Source: Desulfatitalea sp. BRH_c12 (GTDB lineage Bacteria; Desulfobacterota; Desulfobacteria; Desulfobacterales; Desulfosarcinaceae). From it: a stretch of 64,000 nt of DNA. Of this stretch, positions 8,416 through 18,130 are shown piece by piece. The stretch covers positions 175,708 through 239,707 of the forward strand of contig LADR01000013.1 in NCBI GenBank assembly GCA_000961655.1, given 5' to 3'. The notes beneath the pieces are model-generated. The model was not told the DNA's origin. It did no database searches and saw only the letters and a list, made by a program, of their open reading frames with translations. The number at the start of each line of letters is the position of its first letter. Within the stretch, counting starts at the first letter, position 1. Both the position numbers and the translations under genes were made by a program.

Positions 8416-8839
8416 ATGCGCGATGCATGTCAGGTGACACGCACAAAAAAAAATGCCCCAGATAGCCGATCACCTGAGAAAAAGTGATCCGGATCCCAGT
8501 CCCTATAGCACGCAACACCGCCTGCAGGTCGTAACTGTCCGGTTTAGCCATTACAGAGGTGAATCGTGTGAGTGGTTTACCGCTGCTGGAACCGACAATT
8601 AACTTGTAAGAAAATTTCTGACGAAAAAATCAGAAATCACCTCATTGACCAACCTGCATTTGCCCGCTACAACTAAATCATGATGTAACCGGTAAATGGC
8701 ATTCGGCAAATCTTTCGGCGCCGGCCGGTTCGGCGGGCACAGATTATGTCACACGGAAAAGACATAATTGCTTTCGCGTTCCCTGGCGGCTCTTGCGGTC
8801 GCGCATCCATACATCCATCCAATTCAAGGAGGTTTTGGC
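8416..8839. other. Intergenic region before the TRAP transporter
   Basis: No gene seen. It contains a hairpin-forming repeat around 8409-8436 (CACCTGA ... TCAGGTG) followed by an A-run, and must carry the promoter for the transporter genes. No recognisable riboswitch. Confidence 0.4.
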
Positions 8840-9817
8840 ATGAACATTTTTGGAAAGCATCTGTTGGCAGTAACGGCCGTGGTCGCTATGAGCTTTGCGC
8901 CGGCAATGGCGGAACAGTACAGCATCAAGATCGGCGGAGGCCCGACGGGAGGCACCTTTAATACCTTTTCCAATGCCATGTCCATCTATGTGCCCAAAGC
9001 TGCGCCCAACATTCAGGCGAGCTCGGTAGGGTCGGGTGGTTCGGTTGAAAACGTCAAACGGGTTTCCAGCGGCGAAACGGATTTCGGCATGTGCTATGCG
9101 GTGGATAGCGCCTTGGCCTACAAAGGCCAACTGCCCAAGGACACCAATAAGTATGAGGGACTGCGATCGGTTGGGTATTTGTATGGTGCGCCGGCCCAAT
9201 TGGTGGTCAAAGGGGATGGTAAAATCAAGACCGCCATGGATCTGAAGGGCAAGCGCGTGGCTGTCGGCAATGCCGGTTCCGGTGCCGCGGCCAGTGCCGA
9301 ACGGTTCTTCCGCCACATCGGCGTATGGGACAAGTTCAAACCGACCTTCATGGGGTACTCAGCCGCTGCCAGTGCGTTTAAAGACGGCAAGATCGATGCT
9401 TTCTGGGTGCTGGTGGGATATCCCAATGCATCCATCATCGAGGCCAGTCTGCAGGAAAAAGTCAACCTGCTGGATGTCGGCATCGAGGCTGAAAAAACAG
9501 CTTTTTACAAAGAATTCGCCTACAGCCCGACAGTAGTTCCGGCCGGCACTTACGGTAAAGATATGCCCGAATGCAAAACCTTTCAGGATGCCACTATCCT
9601 GAGTGCCAACAAAGACTTGCCCGACGAGCTGGTGTATGAGGTCGCCAAGGCGCTGTGGTCCGAAGCCGGCATGCAGGCCATGGTCACGGCCAAAAACGAA
9701 TTCTCCGAAATGAACCTGAAGAATAACTTCTCCGGCTCCTCGGTGCCGCTGCACCCGGGAGCGGTTAAATTCTGGAAAGAACAGGGCGTTACCATTCCAG
9801 ACGAACTGATGCCGTAG
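8840..9817 (+). CDS. TAXI-family TRAP transporter solute-binding protein
   Basis: 325 aa, ATG 8840 chosen because AAGGAGG lies 8 bases upstream; the longer frame from 8768 lacks one. A signal peptide (MNIFGKHLLAVTAVVAMSFA, cleaved near AMA) precedes the mature domain. IGGGPTGGTFNTFSNAMS is the typical TAXI opening, followed by GSGGSVENVKRVSSGETDFG. It captures a substrate (glutamate or another carboxylate in characterised cases; unknown here) in the periplasm for the permease at 9953. No membrane anchor visible. Confidence 0.92.
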   Translation: MNIFGKHLLAVTAVVAMSFAPAMAEQYSIKIGGGPTGGTFNTFSNAMSIYVPKAAPNIQASSVGSGGSVENVKRVSSGETDFGMCYAVDSALAYKGQLPKDTNKYEGLRSVGYLYGAPAQLVVKGDGKIKTAMDLKGKRVAVGNAGSGAAASAERFFRHIGVWDKFKPTFMGYSAAASAFKDGKIDAFWVLVGYPNASIIEASLQEKVNLLDVGIEAEKTAFYKEFAYSPTVVPAGTYGKDMPECKTFQDATILSANKDLPDELVYEVAKALWSEAGMQAMVTAKNEFSEMNLKNNFSGSSVPLHPGAVKFWKEQGVTIPDELMP

Positions 9818-9952
9818 AGTCACCTGCATTGTCCGGGGTGGCGCCCCACGCGCCGCCTCGGATTTTAGCGGATAACGTAAATGCTCCAAGTAGCTATCAT
9901 TCTCAAAATTTCACTTCGTTGGTAGCCCGGTAGAGAGCCGAAGGAAAAATCA

Positions 9953-12316
9953 ATGAGCGAACCCCAACTCGATCACGCAGCCGATCAAAAGAGACTCCAG
10001 GAGATCATCGAGAAGGATGCCAAGTCCGGCCGCACCTTATCCGGCCTCTGGTATTACATAACTGTCGGTCTGGGCATCTTTATGGTGGCGTTTTATATGT
10101 ATTGCGCTGCCACACCGGTGGACACCCAGTACTTCATAGGCACTTATGTCCTGATCACCTACGTACTCGTCTTTTTATTGTACCCGTTTACATCCCGAAC
10201 GCCCCGGCAAAAGGGCTATTACATCGATGCCGTCATTCCTTTTACCTATATATTTCTCTCGATTTACTTTGCACTTCATTTTCTTTTGGGATCCCAAGGC
10301 GCCGAGGAATCCTTTACGCAGGTCAACGTGGTGTATGCCTTGGTGGGTCTGGTGGGCGCGCTCTGTTTTTTTCTGCCGATCAAATACATAGGCAATACCC
10401 GGGGGGGAAGTTCCTCAATCATCGCCATGGACGTGTTCTCGGCCCTGGCGGCGACTTTTGTCGTCGGCTATTACATCATCGAATACATGGATATCAACTA
10501 CCGCATGGGCTCGGAAAATGCCCTGGACACGGCCGTCAGTGTGTTGGGTATCATTATTTCCCTCGAAGTTGCCCGGAGACTGCTGGGATGGTCGATGGCC
10601 TTGGTGGGTTTGATGTTTCTTTCGTATGCACTCTGGGGGGATCTGCTGCACCAGGTGCCGGTTCTGAACGCCTTTGCCCACACAGGTTTTAAGTTGGATC
10701 GGGCATTGAACCACATCTACCTCAAAGAGGAGGGGGTTTTCGGCATCATGGCCACCGTTCTGGTGACCTATGTAATCCTCTTTATCTTCTTCGGTTCTTT
10801 TCTCAAAGCATCCGGCGCCGGCCGTTTCTTTCTGGACCTGCCCATGGCGCTGGCCGGGAAGAGCACCGGCGGACCAGCCAAAGTGGCCGTTCTGGCCTCG
10901 GGTTTTTTTGGCTCGGTGTCCGGGTCGGCTATTGCCAACACGGTTTCCACGGGTGCTTTCACCATTCCATTGATGAAAAAAGCCGGCTTCAGGCCACATG
11001 TGGCCGGCGCTATCGAACCGGCTGCGTCGATCGGCGGCATGTTCATGCCGCCCATCATGGGCGCCGGCGGCTTTATCATGGCCGAGATGACTGGCATCCC
11101 GTATGTCAAGATCATGCTCATGGCCATTTTCCCCGCTATGATCTATTTTCTGTCGGTCTTCGTGATGGTTCATTTCGAAGCCAAACGGTGGGGCTTGGTC
11201 GGGTATGAAGATCCCAACGCGCGCACGGCGCGTGAGATTCTGAAGACCGAATGGTTTATGTCGCTACCGCTGGTCATCATCGTCGTCATGATGCTGTTCG
11301 GTTACTCTCCAGGCTACGCGGCTTTCTGGGCCATTCTGTCCTGCATTGGCGTCAGTTGGCTGACCAAAGACAACCGCATGGGCGCCAAAAAAATTCTCCA
11401 ATGCATGATCGAAGGATCGCGCGCCACGCTGGTGATCGGCGCCACGGTCGGCGTTATCGGCATCATCGTCGGCACGATTCAATTGACGGGCATCGGCCTC
11501 AAGTTTTCCCAGATCATCATCGAACTGTCGTTCGGTCACCTGCCGCTGGCGATATTGCTGGTGGGGCTGGCCTCCCTGGTGTTGGGCATGGGGGTTCCCG
11601 TCACCGCCGCATACCTGATCACCGCGGTGCTCGCGGTCGGCGCCCTGACCGATATGATTGCCCGGAGCCTGTGGGGTGTCAGCCTCCAGGAACTGCGTCA
11701 ACCGTTGATGGGCATGATGCCCAACGATCCTCACTATATTGCGGTCATGGCCCAGATATCATGGGCGGTCCTGGCCTCGCACATGATCGTTTACTGGTTT
11801 AGTCAGGATTCCAACATTACGCCGCCGGTGTGCGTTGCGGCTTATGCCGGGGCCGCCATCGCCGGAGCCGATCCCTGGAAAACCGGCTGGACCTCGTTCA
11901 AATTCGCCAAAATGCTTTACATGGGTCCCTTCCTGTTCGCTTTTTCACCTGGTTTTCTGCTTGGCGGGCCCGGGTTCATCATGCCCTGGTACCAGGTGGT
12001 CAGCACGTGGGTGACCATCATTTTGGGCACCATCGCGTTCGGCAGCCTGACGATGGGGTATTTTCTGTGTGGCATGACCATTCTGGAGTGGGGCGTCTGC
12101 GCGCTGGCCACGTTTTTGCTATTTTTCCCGCATGCCGCAAATTGGTTGACACCGGGCATCGAGATTCCGACACTGCTCATCGATTTTGCCGGAATAGCTC
12201 TGTGGTCTACGGTTTACTTCATGCAGAAAGTGCGCATTAAAAAGGACCCCAGTCTGACGCTGCCGATCGAACAGAGGCAGGCCGATAAAAAAGCGCTCGC
12301 TTCGCAGCGCGTGTAA
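9953..12316 (+). CDS. Fused TRAP transporter permease (DctQM fusion, TAXI type)
   Basis: 787 aa, ~17 hydrophobic segments. A small-subunit-like 4-TM N-terminus is fused to the large permease domain, whose conserved loops are visible (AKVAVLASGFFGSVSGSAIA, IGGMFMPPIMGAGGFIMAE, LVLGMGVPVTAAYLI). GAAGGA-type ribosome site before ATG 9953. It uses the sodium gradient to import the ligand delivered by the TAXI protein 135 bases upstream; the pair forms a complete transporter. The Cys/Arg-rich cytoplasmic tail is short. Confidence 0.93.
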   Translation: MSEPQLDHAADQKRLQEIIEKDAKSGRTLSGLWYYITVGLGIFMVAFYMYCAATPVDTQYFIGTYVLITYVLVFLLYPFTSRTPRQKGYYIDAVIPFTYIFLSIYFALHFLLGSQGAEESFTQVNVVYALVGLVGALCFFLPIKYIGNTRGGSSSIIAMDVFSALAATFVVGYYIIEYMDINYRMGSENALDTAVSVLGIIISLEVARRLLGWSMALVGLMFLSYALWGDLLHQVPVLNAFAHTGFKLDRALNHIYLKEEGVFGIMATVLVTYVILFIFFGSFLKASGAGRFFLDLPMALAGKSTGGPAKVAVLASGFFGSVSGSAIANTVSTGAFTIPLMKKAGFRPHVAGAIEPAASIGGMFMPPIMGAGGFIMAEMTGIPYVKIMLMAIFPAMIYFLSVFVMVHFEAKRWGLVGYEDPNARTAREILKTEWFMSLPLVIIVVMMLFGYSPGYAAFWAILSCIGVSWLTKDNRMGAKKILQCMIEGSRATLVIGATVGVIGIIVGTIQLTGIGLKFSQIIIELSFGHLPLAILLVGLASLVLGMGVPVTAAYLITAVLAVGALTDMIARSLWGVSLQELRQPLMGMMPNDPHYIAVMAQISWAVLASHMIVYWFSQDSNITPPVCVAAYAGAAIAGADPWKTGWTSFKFAKMLYMGPFLFAFSPGFLLGGPGFIMPWYQVVSTWVTIILGTIAFGSLTMGYFLCGMTILEWGVCALATFLLFFPHAANWLTPGIEIPTLLIDFAGIALWSTVYFMQKVRIKKDPSLTLPIEQRQADKKALASQRV

Positions 12317-12517
12317 CCCGATTGCAATTCACGGGAGGGTGGCCTATATAAGTTGGACCCGACGGAACCGGAAAATGATACCTTTGTAAGTCTGTGGGTA
12401 ACATAAGTGACGCCGGGCTGCGATTGACCAGATGCGATGTCTGATGCATGGTCGATCTGCAGTCCGGCGGCCCTCTGCTTTAGAGGCATAAAACCGATTT
12501 CGGCACAACACACGCGA

Positions 12518-13507
12518 ATGGGGTTCGACAAATTTATGATATTGGCTTTTCTCGCTGTCGTTTTTGGCTTGGCGCTCCTGGTTTGGAGCGCCGACCGTTT
12601 TGTGGCGGGTGCTTCATCCACAGCCCGTCACTTCGGCATGTCGCCGTTGATGGTTGGTATGGTGATTGTCGGCTTCGGCACATCCGCCCCTGAGATGGTG
12701 GTATCCGCCGTCGCGGCGCTACAGGGCAACCCGGGCATCGCGCTCGGCAACGCTTATGGCTCGAATATCGCCAATATCGCGTTGATCCTGGGGGTAACAG
12801 CTCTGATCAGCCCCATCGCGGTTCATTCGATGGTTTTGCGCAAGGAATTGCCGCTGCTTACCGCCGTCACAGTGCTGGCCGCTTGGCAGATTTATAATGG
12901 CGAAATCACCCGTACGGATGCCTTGGTGCTGCTGGGTGTCTTTACCGCGATCATGACTTGGACCATATGGCAAGGACTGCGCAAATCCCCAGATGCCTTT
13001 GGCAACGAAATGGCACGCGAGTTGGATGCTCAGGCCATGCCGATCTCGCGGGCGTTGCTCTGGCTTGTGGTCGGCTTGATTCTGCTGATGGCAAGCTCTC
13101 GCATTCTGGTCTGGGGAGCGGTCGAAATCGCACGCGGGTTGGGGGTCAGCGATCTGATCATTGGCCTGACGATTGTGGCGGTTGGCACGTCGCTGCCTGA
13201 GTTGGCTTCATCGATCGCCGCCATCCGCAAAGGCGAACACGACATCGTCCTGGGTAACATACTTGGCTCCAACCTATTTAATACACTGGCCGTGGTGGGT
13301 ATTGCGGGTGCGATTCACCCGATGGCGGTAGGTCCGGAAGTTTTCTCCCGCGACATGATGGTCGTGTTTGCGCTGACCGTCTCTCTTTTCCTCATCTGTT
13401 ATGGATTCCGCGGTCCCGGACGCATCAACCGACTTGAGGGCACAGCATTATTTGCCTGCTACATCGGTTACAACGCTTACCTGATAAGCACTGTTTTCAC
13501 ACAGTGA
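12518..13507 (+). CDS. Calcium/sodium antiporter, YrbG family
   Basis: 329 aa from ATG 12518; the longer frame from 12437 adds a non-hydrophobic leader and is less likely. Ten membrane helices. The two inverted CaCA repeats are clear: GFGTSAPEMVVSAVAA with GNAYGSNIANIALILG in the first half, and AVGTSLPELASSIAA with GNILGSNLFNTLAVVG in the second, each with the cation-ligating Glu. Family role: Na+(or H+)-driven calcium export. No ribosome site stands out, leaving the exact start uncertain. Confidence 0.9.
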   Translation: MGFDKFMILAFLAVVFGLALLVWSADRFVAGASSTARHFGMSPLMVGMVIVGFGTSAPEMVVSAVAALQGNPGIALGNAYGSNIANIALILGVTALISPIAVHSMVLRKELPLLTAVTVLAAWQIYNGEITRTDALVLLGVFTAIMTWTIWQGLRKSPDAFGNEMARELDAQAMPISRALLWLVVGLILLMASSRILVWGAVEIARGLGVSDLIIGLTIVAVGTSLPELASSIAAIRKGEHDIVLGNILGSNLFNTLAVVGIAGAIHPMAVGPEVFSRDMMVVFALTVSLFLICYGFRGPGRINRLEGTALFACYIGYNAYLISTVFTQ

Positions 13508-13522
13508 ATGCACCGCAACCCT

Positions 13523-14248
13523 TTATTCATCCTTCTTTCCGCCCGAAAATTTCATCCCCACCAATCCGATTTCAAACAGAAGATACAACGGACCGGCCAT
13601 CAAAAGCAGGTTCAACACATCCGGGGTGGGCGTCAGCACGGCGGCCACGATCAAGATCACGACAATCGCATAGCGGCGATAGCGGCCTAATCGTTTGGCA
13701 TCGACAATACCAATACGGGCCAACAGCATCATGAACAACGGCAATTCGAAAATCAAACCAAACCCGAAAATCACCCAAAAACAGAATGACACGAATTTAC
13801 GTATGGAAATCAGGGCCACGATATCCGTGGTTTCAAAACTGAGCAAAAACTGGATGCCGAACGGTAAGGTGATCTTCAAACAGAAGATCACCCCGGTGGC
13901 GAACAGCACCATCGATGCCGCCCAGAAACCCACGAAAGCCTTGCGTGAAAAATTAGGAAAATGGCGTGGCACAGTGGCGAAAAGCGCATACAGCGTGTAC
14001 GGCATGCCGGCCATCACACCGACCGCCAGGGCGATCTTCAATGTGGAAAAAAACGTATCGGCGATACCGTAGGCGACCAGCTCGGTCTGCGTGATGCGAT
14101 GCAGGTAAGCCAGGATAGGTTCCGCAAGAAAATACCCGGCCACGGCCAAGGTGACCGTCACCACGGCGATGCGGATCAACGCGGACCGTAGCGACTCCAA
14201 AAGCGGCAAGGCTTTGCGCGCATCGATGGCATGATCGAAAAATTGCAT
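13523..14248 (-). CDS. tatC: Twin-arginine translocase subunit TatC
   Basis: 241 aa, six membrane helices. Typical TatC features: an N-terminal LLESLRSALIRI helix, the Pro- and Phe-containing periplasmic loops, FGLIFELPLFMMLLARIGIV with the membrane Glu, and TPTPDVLNLLLMAGPLYLLFE near the end. TatC recognises twin-arginine signal peptides and forms the core of the Tat export complex. No tatA/tatB partner lies in the window. Convergent with the antiporter (15 bases between stops). Confidence 0.9.
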   Translation of the reverse strand: MQFFDHAIDARKALPLLESLRSALIRIAVVTVTLAVAGYFLAEPILAYLHRITQTELVAYGIADTFFSTLKIALAVGVMAGMPYTLYALFATVPRHFPNFSRKAFVGFWAASMVLFATGVIFCLKITLPFGIQFLLSFETTDIVALISIRKFVSFCFWVIFGFGLIFELPLFMMLLARIGIVDAKRLGRYRRYAIVVILIVAAVLTPTPDVLNLLLMAGPLYLLFEIGLVGMKFSGGKKDE

Positions 14249-14270
14249 GCTCAGGCCGGCTGCGTCGGTG

Positions 14271-14325
14271 TGTAAAGAGTAACCGGCGTGTAAAATGCAA
14301 AGTGTAAAGTGTAAAGAGAAAGTGT
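14271..14325. repeat. Short degenerate direct repeats (GTGTAAAG-type)
   Basis: Five close copies of a GTGTAAAG / GTGTAAAA / TGCAAAG unit in ~55 bases between the tatC start and the end of the M16 protease gene. Likely slippage-prone simple sequence. A regulatory role is possible because it lies immediately upstream of tatC. Confidence 0.5.
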
Positions 14326-14387
14326 TTTGCCGATAACATGGGTCATATATTTATTCCTTGATAAAGTCCGGCTTGTTCAGATCAGAG

Positions 14388-17381
14388 CTATATGCTGTTG
14401 AGCGCCAGCGGTTTGGGGCCAAGTTGCGCGTTGGCGTCTGCCAGGTGCTCCTGGCCGGCGATAATGGCCACCCCCGAACGGGTCGGCGCTTCGGCGAAAT
14501 AGGTCTCGCCGGTTGCCAGCACCTGCTCTCGGGTCACTTTCAGCAATCGTTGTTTATAGGCCAGACGGTCCTCGTCGGTCAAGCCCACGATCTTGCGCAG
14601 AAACGCTTTGCGCGCCGCCGGGCCGGGGGGATCGGGTTTGTCGATTTCCGAGCACACCTGCAAAATCGCTTCCTTGATATCTTCGGCGCCGATCACCCCG
14701 CTTTTGATGAACGCATGGACGCCCGCATACACTTTTAACGTTTGCACGATATGCGGATCACGGTAAGAGGCCAGACTGAACACCCCGAGTTCGGTATTGT
14801 ACAGCGCGAACCCGCCATACGCGCCGCCTTTCTCGCGGATTTCACGATGCAGGTAAAGCGAGCGCAGCATCTTGGCCAGCACCGCCAGCGGCGCGGCATC
14901 CGGATGGTCGAGGCCGACCGCCGGCACCGTCTGGGCCACAAAGGCCACGGCTGTGGACGTGCTCCAGCCCTCGTAGGGAAGCGAGGGTTCCATGGGCAAT
15001 TCCAGGGTCGGAAACCGTATTTCCAGAGGGTCGCGTTTGAAGCCCGAGAGCACTGTGCTGCCGTGGGTTCTGTGCGTGGCTGATTCGACCGCGTCTGCTT
15101 CACCGATGGCCGACATGATAAAATTATCCTCGGAAAACACACTGCGAGCGATAGCATCCAAGCGGTCGGCCAGTGCCTGCAGGTCCGCATCGCTAAGGTC
15201 GTTGCCCATGCCCCGGATGGTGCGTACTTGCTCGATGCCGCCCCACATCTCGCCCAGGGCGCCGGCCGGACCGAACGTGCGGGCCGACAAGGAGATCGCC
15301 AGGCGGTGGCCGTTCTGCACCACCATGGTTTCCAACCCGGAGCGGAATTCTCCCAGTAATTGCTTCAAGCGGCTCAAATCGTGAAAGTTGGCTTCCGCCA
15401 GCAGTTCTTCAAAAATGGCGTACATCGGATCGATGTTGCGGGTGAGACATTTGGCATTGAACTGAATCAGCGGCAGGCAGCCACGTGTTTGATCGTACAT
15501 GACGCGGGCCTGCGCATTCAAGCCGATCCCGCCGGTGGCCGCATCGATGCGCCGCGCCATCTTCGCATAATCGCTGGCGCGCGTGCCGATCTTGGCCATC
15601 GCATAACAGAAAAAGGGCACCCAGGGCAGCAGATCGTGCGGTACCCGCGCCGCCCCGGCCGTTCCGCTCACGTAGTAAATGCCCGTGGTGGAACGAACAT
15701 AGCGCCACAAGGGCGGTTGCGCGGAAGCATCCGTCGGCACGACCGTCTGCACTTTCGGCGGTATGTCCGACAAGGCCAGGGTCGGCAGAACCGAAATATC
15801 CTCCTGGCTTTCCTGGCGCACTTTGAGCTGGTCCGCGTCGCTGATGATCTGCTGACGCTGCGCCTCATCCAGTTGCCGCCAGCGCTCTTGCAGTTCCGCA
15901 CGGACGCGCTGTTCTTCCTGTCGGGCCTTTTGCTGATCGGGTACCAGCATCAGCCGCACCCGGTGTGGGTTGTCCAGAAAGTAGTGCCGGATGCGGTTTT
16001 CAAAAAACGGACCGGCCGCGATCTCCTGGTGCAGGCGTTTGAAATCGGCATCCAGCTGAAGGATGCGCTCGGGATCGCCGCCGTGCAGCCAGCTGCCGAT
16101 GGTCATCAGCTTCAGCTTGAGGCCGTAAGGATAGGGCGTGTTCGTGACCTCCTTACGGTGAAACTCGATCTGGTGAATGGCCGAAGCGATCAGCTCGGGG
16201 TCCAGGCCGTCGCGCACCAATCCCTCTAGCACATCCATGATGATCCGCTCGATGGCATCGGCCGAATCCTCGGCCGTATCCTTCAAACCGCAGGCAAAAA
16301 GGGTGTCGCGGTTATCGGCATCGTAGCCCGTGCCGTCGCTCAACGTGCTGCCCAGACCGGAATCCATCAAAGCCTTGCGCAGTGGCGAGGCCGCATTGCC
16401 CAGAAGAACCTGCTCCAGGACCGACAGGACCAAAACCTCGAAAGTATCGCGAATATCGCTGGTCAACCAGGCCAGCGCAACCTGGCTCTTGCGCGAAGGG
16501 TCCTCGCTATCAGCCAGCGGATAGGTGTAGCGTGCCGTGCGCGCAGCGTTCCAGCGGGGCTGGGAGGGCACATCGGTGCGCGGATCGATACGATCGAAAT
16601 GGCGCATGATCTTGTCGGCGATAAACGCCAGATGCTCTTTGAGCGGAAGATTGCCGTAAGTATAAAAATAGGCGTTGCTGGGGTGATAGTGGCGCTGGTG
16701 AAAGGCCACCAATTGCGCATGTGTCAGCCCGGGAATGGCGGCCGGGTCGCCGCCGGAATTGTTGCTGTAGGTCGTATCCGGGTACAGGGCGTTGAGCATC
16801 GAACGGCCCATCACCTGGTCTGGCGAGGACATGGCCCCCTTCATCTCATTGTAAACCACCCCTTTGTAGACCAACCGTTGCTGGCCGTCCTGCGCCGGGT
16901 CGGCCTCGATCTCCAGTCGGTGGCCTTCCTGTTTGAAGCTCAGATGATCGATCTTGGGAAAAAAGGCCGCATCCAGGTAGACATCCATCAGGTTGTAAAA
17001 ATCTTTGCGATTCTGGGTGGAGAACGGATACATGGTCCAGTCGGACGCCGTAAAGGCGTTCATAAAGGTGCTTAAACTTCGCTTGAGCATCGAAAAAAAC
17101 GGGTCGCGCACCGGAAAATTGCGTGACCCGCATAAAACGGTATGCTCCAGGATATGCGCCACGCCCGTGGAATCGGCCGGCACGGTTTTAAACGTGACGC
17201 CGAACGTATTTTCGTCGTCCGCGTTGCCGATGTGAAGATGGCGGGCACCCGTGGCCAGGTGCTCAAGCCGGTAGAGCATGGCGCCGATCTCTTCGAGAAC
17301 GGTGATGCGCACAACGCGATAGCCTGAGATTTCCTGACCGACCGCGAGATCGGCATTGATGGGGTCCAAAGAGAGGGTCAT
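14388..17381 (-). CDS. M16C metallopeptidase, PreP/Cym1-like presequence protease
   Basis: 997 aa, the usual length of this family. The inverted zinc motif HxxEH is at H76/E79/H80 (HILEHTVLCGS), with the distal Glu expected in the following helix. It has two M16 halves joined by the helical M16C-associated linker (~500-560, Gln/Arg/Glu-rich), and an inactive second half. No signal peptide, so cytoplasmic. The family degrades short unstructured peptides within a closed chamber. Weak ribosome site (AAAGAAAG); the start fits the family N-terminus. Stands alone between tatC and a small regulator. Confidence 0.93.
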   Translation of the reverse strand: MTLSLDPINADLAVGQEISGYRVVRITVLEEIGAMLYRLEHLATGARHLHIGNADDENTFGVTFKTVPADSTGVAHILEHTVLCGSRNFPVRDPFFSMLKRSLSTFMNAFTASDWTMYPFSTQNRKDFYNLMDVYLDAAFFPKIDHLSFKQEGHRLEIEADPAQDGQQRLVYKGVVYNEMKGAMSSPDQVMGRSMLNALYPDTTYSNNSGGDPAAIPGLTHAQLVAFHQRHYHPSNAYFYTYGNLPLKEHLAFIADKIMRHFDRIDPRTDVPSQPRWNAARTARYTYPLADSEDPSRKSQVALAWLTSDIRDTFEVLVLSVLEQVLLGNAASPLRKALMDSGLGSTLSDGTGYDADNRDTLFACGLKDTAEDSADAIERIIMDVLEGLVRDGLDPELIASAIHQIEFHRKEVTNTPYPYGLKLKLMTIGSWLHGGDPERILQLDADFKRLHQEIAAGPFFENRIRHYFLDNPHRVRLMLVPDQQKARQEEQRVRAELQERWRQLDEAQRQQIISDADQLKVRQESQEDISVLPTLALSDIPPKVQTVVPTDASAQPPLWRYVRSTTGIYYVSGTAGAARVPHDLLPWVPFFCYAMAKIGTRASDYAKMARRIDAATGGIGLNAQARVMYDQTRGCLPLIQFNAKCLTRNIDPMYAIFEELLAEANFHDLSRLKQLLGEFRSGLETMVVQNGHRLAISLSARTFGPAGALGEMWGGIEQVRTIRGMGNDLSDADLQALADRLDAIARSVFSEDNFIMSAIGEADAVESATHRTHGSTVLSGFKRDPLEIRFPTLELPMEPSLPYEGWSTSTAVAFVAQTVPAVGLDHPDAAPLAVLAKMLRSLYLHREIREKGGAYGGFALYNTELGVFSLASYRDPHIVQTLKVYAGVHAFIKSGVIGAEDIKEAILQVCSEIDKPDPPGPAARKAFLRKIVGLTDEDRLAYKQRLLKVTREQVLATGETYFAEAPTRSGVAIIAGQEHLADANAQLGPKPLALNSI

Positions 17382-17423
17382 AGGTATGCTTTCTTTTAGG
17401 CACCGGTTGGAATTGCGCGCTGC

Positions 17424-17795
17424 TCAGGCCTGGATGTAAATGCCTCGGCTGCGGCGATTGATCTTGTTCAACTTGTGCAGTCTGAACAAGATGTTGCGCA
17501 ATTTCTTTTCCTCGTACCCGGTTTGAAGTTTGATGTCGGCAAATCCCACCCCCTCCGGGTAGCGCCGGATGATTTCCAGCACCACGTCGGAGGCTGTCTC
17601 GGCAGGCTGCTTGGCGGTTGCGGAATCGCTGCCGCGTCGGTTTTTGCTGACCGAGGAAGACGCAATCAGGCGTTCGATGCGTTCAAGTCGCGCTGTGATA
17701 CCATCGATGTCCCTTTTGGTGGGAATATTGTAGTTGTGCATGAAGAACTTGACCATGGCATCAAAACTGACCAATTTTCCCTTCTTTTTGGGCAT
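17424..17795 (-). CDS. Small helix plus winged-helix-like protein
   Basis: 123 aa from ATG 17795, which has GGAGG 5 bases upstream; the longer frame to 17918 is rejected. The N-terminus has KFFMHNYNIPTKRDIDGITA RLERIERL, similar to the PTKxDIDxLxxRL segment of phasin/PhaF-type coiled coils. The C-terminus (VVLEIIRRYPEGVGFADIKL ... RNILFRLHKLNKINRRSRGI) looks like a winged helix. It may be a DNA-binding regulator that oligomerises through its N-terminal helix. Target unknown. Confidence 0.7.
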   Translation of the reverse strand: MPKKKGKLVSFDAMVKFFMHNYNIPTKRDIDGITARLERIERLIASSSVSKNRRGSDSATAKQPAETASDVVLEIIRRYPEGVGFADIKLQTGYEEKKLRNILFRLHKLNKINRRSRGIYIQA

Positions 17796-18130
17796 CGCAA
17801 CCTCCGCCTGGAAACCTTCAGTGGTGGAACGTACGGTTACTGGATATACAATATAACCATAAGATTTTTTTGCAACATTTCCTATGAACGTCAGCATTGC
17901 TAATGAATTGCGCCCCAAAAGTCAAGTAGTGTGGCAATAACCCCCAGGGTAATTGCGTCCACGCCGGCTTGATCTCAGTGCCGGAACATCGTTCTACCGT
18001 AGGGGCGAACCTCCCTCAACCCCCAAAACCAACCAAGTTGAATTCTCCCGGACCCTGTGGTAGCGTACCCGCGCTGAATCACCCCCGGCACATGGCCCAG
18101 GGCGTTCAATCCACCCAGGAGAAAACAAAC
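17796..18130. other. Divergent promoter region with dispersed repeat
   Basis: No gene. It separates the leftward small regulator and rsmA, and contains repeat copy B at 17982-18012. Confidence 0.5.
17982..18012. repeat. Dispersed palindromic repeat family, copy B (partial)
   Basis: CCGGAACATCGTTCTACCGT followed by AGGGGCGAACCT. It matches the left border of the element at 2176-2200, including the flanking ACATCGTTCTAC. Only one arm is present, so this is a truncated copy. Confidence 0.6.

Noticed and set aside
8409..8436. Hairpin CACCTGA...TCAGGTG after the small membrane peptide
   Set aside because: Followed by an A-run, not a T-run, on the transcribed strand, so not a convincing intrinsic terminator.
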